Source: Eutypella sp. D-1
Lineage: Eukaryota > Ascomycota > Sordariomycetes > Xylariales > Diatrypaceae
DNA length: 64,000 nucleotides
Direction: 5' to 3'
Assembly (NCBI GenBank): GCA_023313575.1
Contig: JAJTTP010000004.1
Coordinates: 1,984,001 to 2,048,000 of the forward strand
Within the stretch, counting starts at the first letter, position 1. Each line of letters opens with the position of its first letter. Below the pieces are notes generated by a model, which was not told the DNA's origin, searched no databases, and saw only the letters and a program-made list of their open reading frames with translations. The translations under genes and the position numbers were made by a program. Positions 24,701-37,930 of the stretch are shown one piece after another.

Positions 24701-27700
24701 TCTGCGTAATAGATAGGGTGGAAGGCCCATATCCTCAGATTCGGCACCGCCTGGAGACCTGTGTATCAATTGCTCATACTGTCTGGAGCAGCATTGCAGA
24801 AATGATATGGAGAGTTTTAGAGCTAGGCATGATTGGCATGACTTCTATGAATCTCTCGTGACCGCCAGCCCATGTTCAGTTGTAAAATAGTGTGTTAGTT
24901 TGAGCTACCAATGCCTATTTGCTTACCGTTCATCAAGTGGTAGGCTTTGGCGACACGGGAGGCTGTCCCGTTAAAGCTGACATGGCGATGTTGATTACCA
25001 AAGCATCTGGTGTACTTCGTAATTGGGAATATTGAGAATATGTATACATGCAACTTTGGATGACAGATGCCTTCCCAGGCTAGGTTGTGGCACCACGTGA
25101 GATGTCAAGTGCTTAACAGGGGCGAAAGGGCGTGAGACCCTGACAACCTTGCAGAACAATGAAAGGACCAAAAATCATAAGCTGACCGCCTCCGTTCGGA
25201 GCCTTCACATGCCGCCAGAACTACTCCCAACAGGGTTGAAAGCCAACGTGCGTGATAAGGTCAGGCCTTGCAGTTACCCGCATCGACACTATTGTGCTTG
25301 ACTTCATATCGGCCCCTGCTGACTTCTCTATGTATTGTCTGTTCAGCGGATAACGATGGATACGGATTGCATGAATTCGCTCCAAGGAAAGGAAGGGGGG
25401 TTGTCGGCTTAGATAGCGGAACGCCGAAGAGGCGGCCATAAGGGCTACTTGGCTGATGATTTAGATCATCGACATAGTCGAATACGTCGGCTTACCTTAT
25501 CCGGGAAATGCTTGACAAAAGCCCCGGAGACTGACAATTACTACTTCGCAAAGCAGAACCCCTCACCTTAGAGAGAGCGGAATATGGCCTATGTTTCATG
25601 GTGAATCATCGCTATAGCGCAAATCCTACGCCATAAATCAACTTCGTAGGAGCACAACAGTCTAGATAGGACTGAATGAATGCAACATCGATCCTATGTA
25701 GTACATCACCGTAAACCTACCTAGCCGGCCTTCCCCACATCGATATCTTGTCAGTCACAGGGTTTGAGAATGCTTGTGTGCCTTTAGCGCCTTACCTGCT
25801 GTTGTCGTATTCCCGGTCTCTCCAAGGGGGATACGTGAGATTATTAAAATAAACAGAATAGTAGCCGGCGACACCTGTGGATTCGGCCCAACTCAGCTGC
25901 GCCCTATGCCGAGCCGCGCTGCAGATAGTCAGCATACCCACGGAGTTAAGACACTACACCGGCCGTCTGCGCCTCAGACTCGGAACGCCAGCATGACAAG
26001 ATCTGGGTACAGAGTGGTGGGTAGGCGTACAAGCGTCCCCGAGAGTTCGTTCTTCCACGTGGCTTACTATGTATGTCATGCCTGAGATGGCAAAGCCACG
26101 AGTTTGAATGGCATTGTTCTCCTTTATTGGTTGGTTGGCTGGGACCCGACAGCCAATTAGCCTGGCGGCGCAGCAGCTGCCCCCCTTCGCTTCTTCCCGA
26201 ACTGTCTTGCATGTATTCTGCACGCTATTTTCTACACAACGTCTCGTCCTAGGTGGTTTGACTAATGACTAAAAAATCATCTACGTCCCATGTGTGAATC
26301 AATTTAGGGTATACTTTGTCGGGAATCTAATCGGCATTGCGTAGATAAAGGAAGAAGCCGTTTGCTACCAGGAATCTTGCACCGCAGGATTGAGATCCTA
26401 GGCTCCGGCGGGATAGGATAACAGGTACATCTCCTCCTCAAGCCATGATATGATTTTCAGACATGGCGAGCACCTTGCCAACGGAGGTATTCTGCTAGTA
26501 GTAACTTACTATATCGGATCTGTCCCGCGTAGTAAGCCGCCCTTTCGCTCTCGTTTTGGTATTTTGTGTAAGATTGTAACACGAGTACTTACCACCTCAA
26601 CCACTTGATCCTCAGTCGGCGGGCCACGATCAATCAGGTCAAGACAGACATATCAGTGTTGCAGTATGTAAGGCTGGCAAGGCAAGGCTTATTGATACAC
26701 AGGTGTCGTCTTTAAATAGTCACCTACTGTGTCCCATCATCCTCAGCCTATGCAGCCCAGGCGAGGCTTCAGGCAGCGCGAACGCGCATGTCAAGCCTAA
26801 GCGCCTGTAACTACGACGTCGTTCTCGTTTTCATTCCCAGAACGGTTATACTAGGCGATGTGGGGTACCGATTCCTACCACCTCTTTGTATCAGGCGGGA
26901 GGAGGTCCCCTTCCATCATACCTACACATGAAAGTGCCTGAGGAGGTGAGGGTTGAGCTGAGAAGGAGTGTGTATCTGTTCACCTAATGCATCGAATATC
27001 GCAGGAATGATGCAATGGGTGCTTTCTCAAAATGGCATGTATTACGTGGATACGTACGCAGGCGTCCAATGAGAGACACTTCCGCATCTCCAGCTCCTTT
27101 TGACGTAGGTAGATATCATATGAAGGGGGTCATGGGGCGGAGAAACGGGCCATCAAGCAATTATAACATATCAGTTATCTTGCATCTGTTGAATCCATCC
27201 ATGTCCACCTAAGCTGCCGCCGCCGACAGAGCTAAATGACGCCTGTGCAATTTGGAGCGTAACGATTCTGTTATGCCATTCCACCAGTGCCCAGACTGAC
27301 TTTATACGTTAGCCACATAATGAATGCATTGTGAATGGTTTCTAGTGCTCAAGGGGCTAGGGGTAAGGTATAACATGGCCCTCGCTTCCCCAACAGCCAA
27401 GATACCTTGTAGATGCGCAATGCAATTAGTGTCACATCCAGGGCATCGTCCCGCAGGTCAAGACAAAGATGCTGACTGAACATCGAGTGTCCGAACTTCG
27501 CTAACGTAGTCCAGGAGATTAATATGCATTACCTAATAGTCTTCTCTCATAAATGCGATACCGTTGTCGCTAAATAGCTGACCTTCGCATGAGACACAGG
27601 ACCCAACTGTCTGGGCTGCCCAGACTGAGTTGCTGCCAATTGTGTCAAATCGGCACCTATCTAGCCGATCTACGACAAGGACCTTTCTACGAGTGGCAAG

Positions 27701-29132
27701 GCATAACTGGTCTCTGGTAGAAGGTCGCAATTCCCATTTCACTTAGGGCAGACGTCAGATTGGCAATGATTGGCTATCCTCGCCAACCGTACCGACAGCC
27801 CCAATAGTTACGCAAGCCCAACCTGTTGTCTGTGGCGGTCGTATAAGAAATCCTTTAACACTCAGGGGCCGAATGCAATTGTCACATGGTACAATTTGCA
27901 CTTGCGGAGTAGAAGAAGGTTGGAGGTTAGTTGTACGGCGACATTCTGGTGGCCCAGGCACCAAGGGCACACGATTTGCCTCGATGTATAATAACGATCC
28001 TTCCCGATAACGTGTTCCAGACGGCGTAGACATTACAATAAGACGTAACTTACTCGATTAGGAACGCAGCACCCCGCCACTCACCCCAGACATGTAGCAG
28101 CAGCAACCCCGGTCGGCACCTGAGCCGATGCGGCTCGAGCACGAAGGGTAGTAGTGGATTCAACGTGTTGGTTTGACATGTGCGCCGCTCGAAATAACTG
28201 TGTGCTAACTTGCATATATGAAAGGCGGAAGTGACTTGGCCAGGCTCCCTAAGAAGGATCATAGCCCCGACGCGTTCCTACCCATATTACTAACTTGGAC
28301 TATCGGTAAGGACAGCGGTGTCGGACTCGCATATAACGTTGTAGCAAGACCGTAGGAGACGCAAGTTCATCCTGTATGCTCTTGAAGCCATGGCCAACTC
28401 ACCTGAAACTTCTCATTAGAGGGGTAGGCTGTTGTTGGTCACGGTACCAAGCAACGTTCTCATTATACCACATGTTAACGTAAGACACACACGTAATATC
28501 ACTGTTCTAAAGATCTATGCCCGGTGTTAATAGCATAGCAGCGCACCGGGGCTTCTTCAATGCGTTGGAAAGACGGGACGAAACCCGGCGTTGAATTTCC
28601 GTGGTGAATAAACTCATATTCCTGTATACTCTGATGTCCGGGTTCCGTTATAATTCAGTATCCTGGTCGACTAGCCTGGAAGACCCCACTCGCAGACTCC
28701 TACCCATATCCCGAAGCTGGCCCCCCGTCCGTAGGGCTCAAATCCCGAGGCCCAGACCCAGATGTCCCGCCATTTTTCGCTGGCGGAGTCCTCCGCGTCC
28801 CTGTGATCCTGCGGAAATCCTCCCGACACACGGACTATACCTACTTGTACGTAGTAGACAAAGGAAAGTGAGAGAAAAGAAAAGAGCGTGAAGAGGAAAA
28901 CCCAAGTATCTAGCTAGTATAACACGCGAGCTCGCCGGCTGCTTTTGATATCCTCCAAAATCATTAGTGCACATGCCCATATGTTTCATCGCCTATCCAG
29001 CCACGATATTAATAGTACATAATCTACACGCTGTTCATATTCAAGAACATGTCGCAGTTGTTAGTCATACAGTATGGGGTCAGGCCCCTGTTGCCGCGCT
29101 TCCAATAAACGTGAGGAGGTACGTGTTGGTCG
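24701..29132. other. Gene-free 4.4-kb tract
   Basis: Non-coding between the convergent F-box and zinc-finger genes. Short open frames occur on both strands without recognisable domains. A near-perfect hairpin GTCTGGGC-T-GCCCAGAC lies at 27609-27625. I see no transposon, tRNA or rRNA. Confidence 0.5.
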
Positions 29133-30435
29133 TTATCTACCTGTTGAAAATGGAGGCGGGTGAGTTAGATACATGTTGCTCCCAGCTGGCGTCTTCGATA
29201 GAGATGGTAGGTGAGGTGGCGGGGGCGCAAAGTGGCCCGCAGAAGTTTCAATATGCTTCGGGCTAGAGCCGTAGGCGTCGTGTGTTTGGCTGCGTAGATC
29301 AAGTGTCCCTATGTCGAACCGTTTCGCGCAGCCATCTTCCATGTGTCTACGCAAGGTTAGCTAGATTCAGTAGGATGATAAGTCATAACGGATGGGACGG
29401 AAGAGCACACCTGCGAAGCGTATCCTTGCGCGAAAACATGCGGCCGCAGTAGTCGCACCCGTGATTCCTCTCCTTCATGTGCACGCTCTGGTTATGCCGA
29501 TGCAGGTCGGTCTTCCGCACAAACTTCTTGGTGCAATCCGGCACCGTACAAGGGAACGGATACTCCCGTTTCTCGTCGTGGGTTTCCATGTGCGCCTTGA
29601 AATTGTAGCTCCTGCTGAAGAGCTTGCCGCACCCCTTGACTTCGCACTGAAAGTTTGCCTCCTCCTTGGAGGTGAGCTTCCGCTGCTTCCTCTGGGACCT
29701 CTGCTGCGCCTTGATCTGCTGCCTGTCAAGGACCACCCCTGGCCCAAAACTGCTGCTGCTGCTCCGTGATTGCTGTTCTGGTTCGAGCTGAACGTAGTCG
29801 GTCCGTGACCACCCTGCCGACGGCAGCTCTGTTACGTAGCTCGAGGTGACGTTCTCATAAGGATAACTATGGGGGCCCGTGGGAACAGAGTGAGTCGAGC
29901 GAGGCGACGGATACTGCGACACAGCCACCGCCCGGGCATAATCCGCCATGCCTTCCGCCTTGACCCGTGGTATAGGCGATGCCATCCGAGGATACGAACT
30001 GCCGTGTCTTCCCGCGGGATCTGGAGAGCGGGAGGGCGTCCCTACTATCGAATTTGTATGAGAGAGTATCGCTCCTTGGGATTGTTGTGATGTATATACG
30101 TCATGACTGTAAGAGCCCCCCATGCCGGGCTCGTAATGAGCAAACGGATCATAGTCTGCAGATAGAATGTTGGGCAAGCTCAAGGCCGGTAGAGGCTGAA
30201 CCATTGAGCCCGAGGTCCATCCAGGCGCGGAGGTCGTCGAGTCGAGAGGCGGTAGGGAGTTCTGCCCGTCCATGATGGGAAGAGCCGCGACACAAGGTTC
30301 GTATGAGGGCTTGATCCTGTGGTGGGCACCCCCGAAATTCGGTCGTGCGTACTCTACTAGTATGGGACTTTCCGAGCGGAACGTCTCCGGAGAAGAGTAG
30401 GGAGAAGATGTCAGTGGCGGGGGCGTGCTTTCCAT
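29133..30435 (-). CDS. C2H2 zinc-finger transcription factor
   Basis: Two exons, 29411-30435 and 29133-29346, joined over a 64-bp intron (GTGTGC...CGTAG, branch GCTAACC), give 412 aa. The ATG at 30433-30435 is the start; the codon just upstream is GTG. Three tandem zinc fingers follow a long Pro/Ser-rich N-terminus: FQCEVKGCGKLF...HMETH (about 263-286), FPCTVPDCTKKF...HNQSVH (295-319) and CDYCGRMFSRKDTLRRH (327-343). The third finger is completed only by splicing, and its fourth ligand appears to be Cys (HMEDGC), making it C2HC. The KEEANFQC...KRFDIGT core is typical of a conserved fungal regulator family distantly related to metal or stress activators such as Ace1. Target genes and cofactor metal cannot be inferred. 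It is isolated, with over 4 kb of gene-free DNA on either side. Confidence 0.88.
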
Positions 30436-33400
30436 CACGCGGTTGTAGGAGACAAGGTCATGGATTGGGGGTCCCCCAGGGCGGCGGCGGCGGCGTTGAT
30501 TTATGCTGTAGACAACGACAAGGCTGGCCAGTGTCGTTACGGTGGCTATGAGAATGTCGTATCCCCAGGATCCAGATTACGGCCAGCCTACGGTGCCATC
30601 AGATGTCTTTACGAACATGCAAGAACACCGCGGTGATGTTGTTGGTGGTAGGATGATGACATAGTTACAATGTGTACCATCCAAGAAGCCTGGATACCAG
30701 AACAGACCACACCTATGTGTTACTAATACTCTGTTGGTGAGCAATGAACGAGAGTGGCCAAGGAGTTGTAGATGCCCTTGACTGCAAGGGGAAGGGGTGG
30801 GTGTGCACCGGGAAATATTGTATAGTGTTTCCTGAGTAATCTGGTGGGAAAGCTTATTGGGACACAAGTACACTACGCAAATCTGTAACGCATGCTCTCG
30901 ACGTTGATCAGACTGCCAGGATAAGCAGTAACTATACATGAACGTCTTTCGATTCAAAGCCTTCCAACGGTGGCTAGCATATGGCATGTATAGGCATACC
31001 TAGCCCTTATCTGCCCATGGGGGGTTTAACACAGCCCTCTTTTTCCTTCGCGGGAATCAGCAAGACCATGACAACCCATGTAACAACAAGGTAGTGTACA
31101 TGGATTCGGCATGGCGTTTACTAGGATGAGGAACTGGAATTCCGGCCGACTTGTGGAGGACTGGGGGCAGGACTAGGGGGCTAGGAGGGGGCTAAGGGGT
31201 AACTGTGAGTCCGGAGGGGGGACTCGGATTACCTGACCGTTGAGGCTGTAGGGTACTAGGTAGACTGGTTGCCTAATAGAGGTTGGACAACCCCAGCTGA
31301 GTGGAGTGGGCGGAGGGGAGTCATCATTGTCCTTGTTCCAGAAAGCCAGATCCAGTAAGAAAGGTAATCAGATAATGTTCAAAGAGTCAAGCCGAAGACC
31401 ATTGGGACAGGGGTAGTGAGAAAATGGGTATGTAGCTAACCATTCATGCAGTTAGTCAGTTACTATATACGGGAGCCCGCTATACTACGTACTGCATAGG
31501 GCAAGATGCTGGGTAAGAAGGTACTGAGCAAGATAGAGTAAGGAAATGTGGACTGCCAGAGCCTTATTCGGGATTAATTGTAGTTAGGTAACATTACGCG
31601 ACGACGAGAGGGGGCGGATTAGTAGTCGTGTTGTAGATGGGGCCATAAGGCTCGTAGGGTAGACAAGCTGACAAGCAACCTTGAAATACCCGACATCCGC
31701 TAATCTAATCCTGGGGCCTTTCTATCAACTTGGGGATCCTGAGAGATAGCGAGGTTTCCAGATCTATAGGCATTACGTAGTAATATAATAGTAGCAGGTC
31801 TTGTAGACAAGTAGACTAGATATGCACATAAGAACTTGGGTGATTACTTATAAGCCTTAGGACCTTAGGACTTCACTACCTGGGCTGCTGCGTAGTTGAA
31901 TGTTAGTGTTGCGCGCCCCCAACCGCAACCTTGGAGATAGTTATGTAGGGAGTTTTTCCAAGATTGGAAAGAGGACTCGACGGTCAGACGGTTTGTACGA
32001 TTGGCCACGACGAAGATGTGAAGATGCACTTCTGCAACCATGCAACCATGCGTCAATCGAGAGTAACAAATATAAGAAACAGTTTCAGCCTTGTGGTTCC
32101 TTACGGGCCTCATGTATAGGTAGGTGATTAAGGGCTACATATCCAAGTGATGTGTAGGAAACCTAGAAGTTGGAGACGGGACCTCTTCTTACAGATACTA
32201 AGTAGGTACCTAAGAAAGGTATAAGTACCTAAGCAGGGTGGGGATAGGTATATGTAAGCTGTAAAGGTGGAGAAGTACCGAGATTATATACGTATAAGTA
32301 TACCTATCTAGGTAACCTCTTAATACGCCTTGAATGGAAGGAGAGGCTAACTTCTCTCGAAATTGGATCATGCTTTAATTGACGAACGACGTCAACGATC
32401 TTCTTCGATTTAAAGGAAAAGGTGAAATGCCAGTCGTCAATAATTAGTTCCTCTGAAGAATGGCATTAAAAGTTTTCGTTGGAGGCTTCAAAGCCTACTT
32501 ACATACTTACCTAGGTACTCTATACCACCATGCCTAACTATAACCAGATACAGCTACCCAGCAAGCCAGCAAGCCAGCCTTAGGTCCCTACCTAAGTCCC
32601 TAAAGCTTCCTACCTAGGTAGGTAGGCACCGGGCTGTCTTCGAGGCTTCAGGGCTGCATGTAGGTATGTGCTGCATAGGTATATGCTGTGTGACCTGAAG
32701 ATGTTTAAAAATGGGGATATCTACCTGGCACCCGACTCGCCGGCTCGCTCAGCTACATGTACCTACATAGGGTCAGTACCCACACTTGATAGTTGAGACA
32801 ATTCCAACGGCTGTCTATGCTATATTTATTCTCTGTGAGTTGCGATGCTGTGAAATTGCAGGCACTATATAGCTAAAAGTCGTGGGATCTGATGATGATG
32901 CCGTGCTTCTGCATACAGCCTGCGAGGGATTCTTTATCGCGAATTATAACGATACTACGAAGTAACGTCACCAGGAATGGCGCCGAGGTAAGAGGATCAC
33001 ATGCTACATCTTATCTTGTTGTTCCCTAGATACTGCCTAGAGTAGATACCGCTCCCATCTTCTCGCGTGATGCAACAAGATTACCAAGATGTTCTAGTAG
33101 TAAGTAAGCACCCGTGGTTGAGCAAGCGCTAATATACTAGGTAGGCAACTACTGAAAACAATCCACAGAGGACGATGCAGTTGGTAGTAATGAACTCAAG
33201 TTTTGATATGATATTGCATTTGGAAGGGAACGTAGGCAGCCGAACTAGTTGTATCACCAACAATACACACTAGGAAGCCCGCGACTGGTCCAGCTGCACC
33301 CACTTCGGTGAGCCTACGCGAGACTACATACATACACGACGCTATTAGGTCAATTCATCTACCATGGATAGAACCCGTAGAGTCAGCCTGCCGAAAGAAT

Positions 33401-35965
33401 TAACATTCTTCATTTAACCGTGAGCCAACTGCATCGACGACATCCCCACCGAGCCCACAGCCTTACGATCACGAGGTTCAAATATTTTGGGTAGCTTCAC
33501 CGGGTAGCACGAACTCTCACGGCCTACTGTATGCGGCCATGAGTACCTCGGGCCGATGCTGTAACTGTCAGCGCTACCGCTTTCGTCAACTCACGAATAA
33601 GTGATATGATAAGCAGAGCGGGTAAGGCCAAAAGCCGCGAAAGGAGCCAGCTGAGATTCTTGTCGCAAGACCCCACGCTGACCAGAGCCTCAGGGCGGGG
33701 AGAACGCACCACACCTGATACGGTAGTAATAAAGGTATCACGACAGAGTAAGGAAACGACGATGGGCTAGATTAGGTCGGTCAACCCGAGCCTCAGGTTT
33801 CAGATCCTTCTTACAATTACCGGACGGCGATTGTTCTGCAACGGGAATTAATCGCGGGAATTGCGCAGCCAGACCTACGGCGCAGCAGGAGAACGAAGAG
33901 AGCCTGCCTGTTCTTCGACCTTTTGGTCGCCGATCTCGCAGCGTTCCTTGCAGACATGCCGCCCTTCACAGGTTGAAGGCGTTGTATCCGGGTGTTCGCT
34001 GCGTATATGCGCGTTAGTTGCACTTCACATGTTGCGAGCAATCTTCGGTTCTTATTGGGTTATTGGCACATAGTATAGCATGGGGGTGTTGCTTATCGGT
34101 GCCTCACATGCCATAATTTTGGGTCGTTGGCCCTGCGCACAGGTGCGATGTTGCGGTACTAACCAAGTTTTCTTCACGTAGGTTTCGCCTCAGGATATGC
34201 GACCGTTGGGCTGGTATTGCATCTTCAGACCGAGGTTGGATGGTGCTCAAAAGGGGCAGGATGAGTCCACCTCCTTCATCACGAGGCGTCCTGCCTTCGA
34301 GTCTTGTCTGGCGCGATGTAATCATCACCAAGTTCTACGTAGGTAGATATTTAAGGGGTTGGCCGTAGGGATGCGACTCCTCATACGGCAGAGATTGGCA
34401 CTCCAAATGCAATACCAACTGTCGTGCGGGGCATTGCATGCAGTCGTAGGGGTGATATAGTCTGGCGAAACGCCGCAATTGGTATTCAACCGAGACCACG
34501 AAACTGTGTTAGTGGTGAAAGTTAAACCTATTCTATAGTTATGGCGAATCAGGAGGGCCAACAGAACAAGGAGCGGAAATGATTCAGATGATTTGGTTAT
34601 TTACGAGGAGTGGTATAGTAAAGGTCCATGTTAGCAGGCTACAGCACGCCCTGAAATGACCCCCAAAAGCCATCGTAGAAACGCGTACACTGCGTCGGCT
34701 CTCGTTTAAATGTCCCAGTTATAGTCATATCATATCATGGCTTATGCAGGCAATGCGACTATCTACGGAGATGTCCGGTCGCTTCCTAATTCTGATGAAG
34801 GTGGCAGCAAGTGTCAGTACTGAGCCACTGAGTCGTTACAAGCCACCTCCTGAGATTGGACCACCTCCGAAGGGCCCCCCTTTCCACACATCACCTATGC
34901 CTATAATTCAATCAGTCGTGAGTGCTCTATAGGAATACTCTCAAGGGGGGTTGCACCGTTCAGACAGCCCCCATGTTCATCGTACCCTTGATGCCCCTCC
35001 TGCAGTATCCGGTCACGTCACACACGTCAGAGAACATGCCTTGCGTTTACGGTCGCAATCCCTTTCCAGCCATAGGTTTGCCTATTGGATATACCTATGA
35101 CATCACAGAAGAGCCCTAATACCTCCAGGAGCTCACCGCCTCCATCTCTCCCGTCCCCTGTATATGTACTACGGCAATGTATAGACTGCGACTCTCGCGA
35201 TTGGCTACTGACGCTAACTCTCTCATAGGCCTCATAGCTACTATTTCACCAGGGTCTATAGTGCTATCATTCCTCGATCCCCGGTGGAGCTCTGGAGAGT
35301 TGACAGAGTCCAAGTTCCTCTCCGCCCTGTACTTCGCCACCGATACTCAACCGGTGTGTAGGTAGCATAGGCTGGTGGAATCACGAGAGGCCTTCCATCA
35401 TGTATATCGTCCTGTAACTGAGGAGTGAAAGCTCCGATGCTAGGACGGTGCGGCCGAGAAACATGACCAGGGAGGAGAATATGTGTAGTCGGCGGATGAA
35501 TCGCGAGCCCAGTGACATATGGTTTGTCTTGAATCCACGGTCTGCAAGCTTGGAATGGTAGCTGCATTGGATTTATCAGGGCTCTTCACTTGCTTCGCGT
35601 TCCACCTAGGATCATTATATATAAGCAAAATTTCTAGTTGATCACTGAAGCAATAATCATCAGTGGTGTTGTTTCACACCTATAAGCTTCTTGCTCAAGG
35701 TGACGTGTATTAGCAAACGTTCAGGACTACGCGGATCAACCGCACGCCCTAGTATGTGCTCACTATGGCCAGCAGGCATCTTCTTTACCCAGTTGTTGCG
35801 ATGAAGCGTTCTCGTACCGTGCTTCGGATAGGTACCTAGGTATACAAGGAGGGGTGTAGCTGCCAGCTTAGCTAACGGCAACATAGCTAAGGAAGGTGCG
35901 CACATACTGCACTTTCCCCGCGGACAGAATAACCAAAATAAGGCGACGAGTTTCCAACAAATAAA
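30436..35965. other. Gene-free 5.5-kb tract with TAGGTA motifs
   Basis: Upstream of the zinc-finger gene; its long 5' leader or promoter may lie here. A dense group of CTAGGTAGG/TACCTA motifs sits at 32190-32330, 32505-32525 and 32600-32625, and AGCAAGCC repeats lie near 32558. Fragments at 34740-35570 look slightly more coding-like on both strands, but no frame is continuous and none matches a family I recognise. Confidence 0.5.
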
Positions 35966-36075
35966 GCCTGGATGGTGTAGTGGTAACATGCTAGGTCAAG
36001 CTGGGCCTCATCCCCAATGGGGTGGAACGTGCCATAGGTATTCGAGAGTCCTCGGTTCGAATCCGAGTCCGGGCA
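35966..36075 (+). tRNA. Intron-containing tRNA, probably tRNA-Leu(CAA)
   Basis: A 7-bp acceptor stem (GCCTGGA with TCCGGGC, one G-T pair), discriminator A, D arm GTGT-AGTGGTA-ACAT and T arm CTCGG-TTCGAAT-CCGAG are all present. Between the D and T arms are about 60 bases, which implies an intron of roughly 30 bases after position 37. The segment GTCAAG places T33 before anticodon CAA (35997-35999) and a purine at 37. The 12-base region before the T arm fits a class II (leucine) variable arm, ATT-CGAG-AGT. The anticodon stem pairs poorly (GCTAG with ATAGG, about three pairs), so isotype and function are less certain. A Pol III terminator follows directly. Confidence 0.68.
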
Positions 36076-36079
36076 ATTG

Positions 36080-36094
36080 TTTTTTTGTTTTTTT
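36080..36094 (+). terminator. RNA polymerase III oligo-T terminator
   Basis: Two runs of seven T separated by one G begin five bases after the tRNA 3' end, as expected for Pol III termination. Confidence 0.8.
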
Positions 36095-37930
36095 CCTTCC
36101 TTTTTGCCCACGTACTGATACCGACGCATTCTTGCCTTTTCCATTTCTTGAATAAATATGGGAGCTCCTTCTTAAATGTACCTCTTTGTTTTTATCGTAG
36201 TAATATCCGGTCGTTTATCTTCGCCTGTGCTGTCGCGTTATGCTTACCTTCTCCCCTCCTTTCTTTTTTTGCATTGTAAGCGTACGGCCATTTCAGCCCT
36301 GCAGCGTCAAGTACCGACTCAGGTTTCCTTTAGCTTATCAACGAACATTCTCTCAGGTCCGGCTGATAGCAGAAGCTGACATCAGAGGAAACTTTGGACT
36401 CATGAAGACTTGAGAATGGCGTTGAATCCGTCACAGCATATGCTGTACCCCCTCCCGACAAGTTGTCGATGACCCCCGGGGAAAGGAGTTGTCAGACACA
36501 CACACACACACACAGAGACTGCCAATAGCATGATAGCTCCTAGCTAATCTCAGGTTTCATGGTCTGGCATGGCCGGAGTACGCTTCGACTGGCCTTCCGT
36601 CCGCTGTCTTTTTTAAGGACCGATCAGAGGACCGCATCAGCGCTGTCATCCTCGTGTATTAGGATGTACATGGTATGCGAGAGTAAACGCTACTGAGCTG
36701 GATACAGATCGGTTTTGTTCCATGTAGCATCGTACTCTGTCGGAATCAAAGTCGATCTCTCTGCTGGGCGCCTCTGGCTAGTTGCGCAGGTTTCCTGTAT
36801 TGCCGAAACCGATATATTCAATAATGTCTCGCTCCATAGAAGCCACGATATATCTATATCTGATTGTGGAAAATCGAATAGGATGCTTTCGTTTTGCAGC
36901 AGAGATGAGGGCTTTACGACTACTTAGCGGGAGTTTCGAAGCCTATCCAGTCTGCCAATGCAGTGTTCTACTGCCCGGCAGTCGTCATTGAACAGATATG
37001 GAGGAAGCCAATCTTCATGGACAGATCCGAGCCTTTGCGCTATATATATCCTCCGTATCGGGTCACATTCTAGCACTGAGTTAGAGGATTGAAGCGCATT
37101 ACGATATTATATGGGAGATGGGCGGGCGGCCTTGGCAGATGCGGAGAGAGCTTATAGCAAAGTGGATGACCAGTTCAAATGCATGCTCCATTATTTCTTG
37201 GTTCGATGCCACGATGAGTATGATGAATCCTTGGTCGCATGCCTAAGTAATTCGCTCTTTCAGGCACGCCGTGCAGGCTTTGCGAGCAAGACCGTGGAAG
37301 GTTCGGGAATGGAAGGTCTGATGTCGCTTCCGAGCTAGGACACACGTCATGCATGAAGAGAACTTTGAGATGTCGACTGGTGTATAAAATATCCCTCCGG
37401 GGGCTATATAGGCAGAAGCTATCACCGCGGATGCAATGATGTCACTGAAGGGTTACGCGTAGTGAAGGCGCAGAACCGTGTTAGGCAGAGCACAGGAGCA
37501 CTAGCTATGCCATGCAGATCCCTCTGCCGGTTACTGTTGTGAGTCATGTATCGAAAATCTGATTGGTACATTGTTTCCGCTATACACCAAATACGACAGG
37601 GTAGGTTCACACACATCCCCTAGCCGGCGACAACAATCATATGCAGCCGATCGCTGATTGGTACGTAGATGCAGTAACCTAGAGCTGCGTTGAGGGGTCA
37701 CTCTTCACACGGGTTTCGGAACTCCTTTTCTCCTCTCCATCCGTTCACCATTTGCACCTACGGAGCCAATATAGCTAGTAGTATATCTAACCTCATGAGA
37801 AACATCGACAGAGATTTGGATTGTGCGGGCTCATTTTATATATAGTGACCTGATATTTTGACTGTTCCCTTGCTGATAGCTCAGTACCCAATACACCTCC
37901 TTATAGTGTTCAGCAAGAGCTCAACCCAAC
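36095..37930. other. Gene-free tract upstream of epoxide hydrolase
   Basis: Non-coding. It contains a (CA)n run at 36495-36515. TATA-like TATATATAG near 37836-37845 lies about 90 bp upstream of the epoxide hydrolase ATG and could be its core promoter. No other gene is supported. Confidence 0.5.

Noticed and set aside
30577..30987. 136-codon minus-strand open frame upstream of the zinc-finger gene
   Set aside because: No domain, biased composition or splice partner is visible; it probably lies in the promoter or 5' leader.
34740..35628. Overlapping fragments on both strands that look mildly coding-like
   Set aside because: No frame is continuous, splice sites do not connect them sensibly, and I recognise no family.
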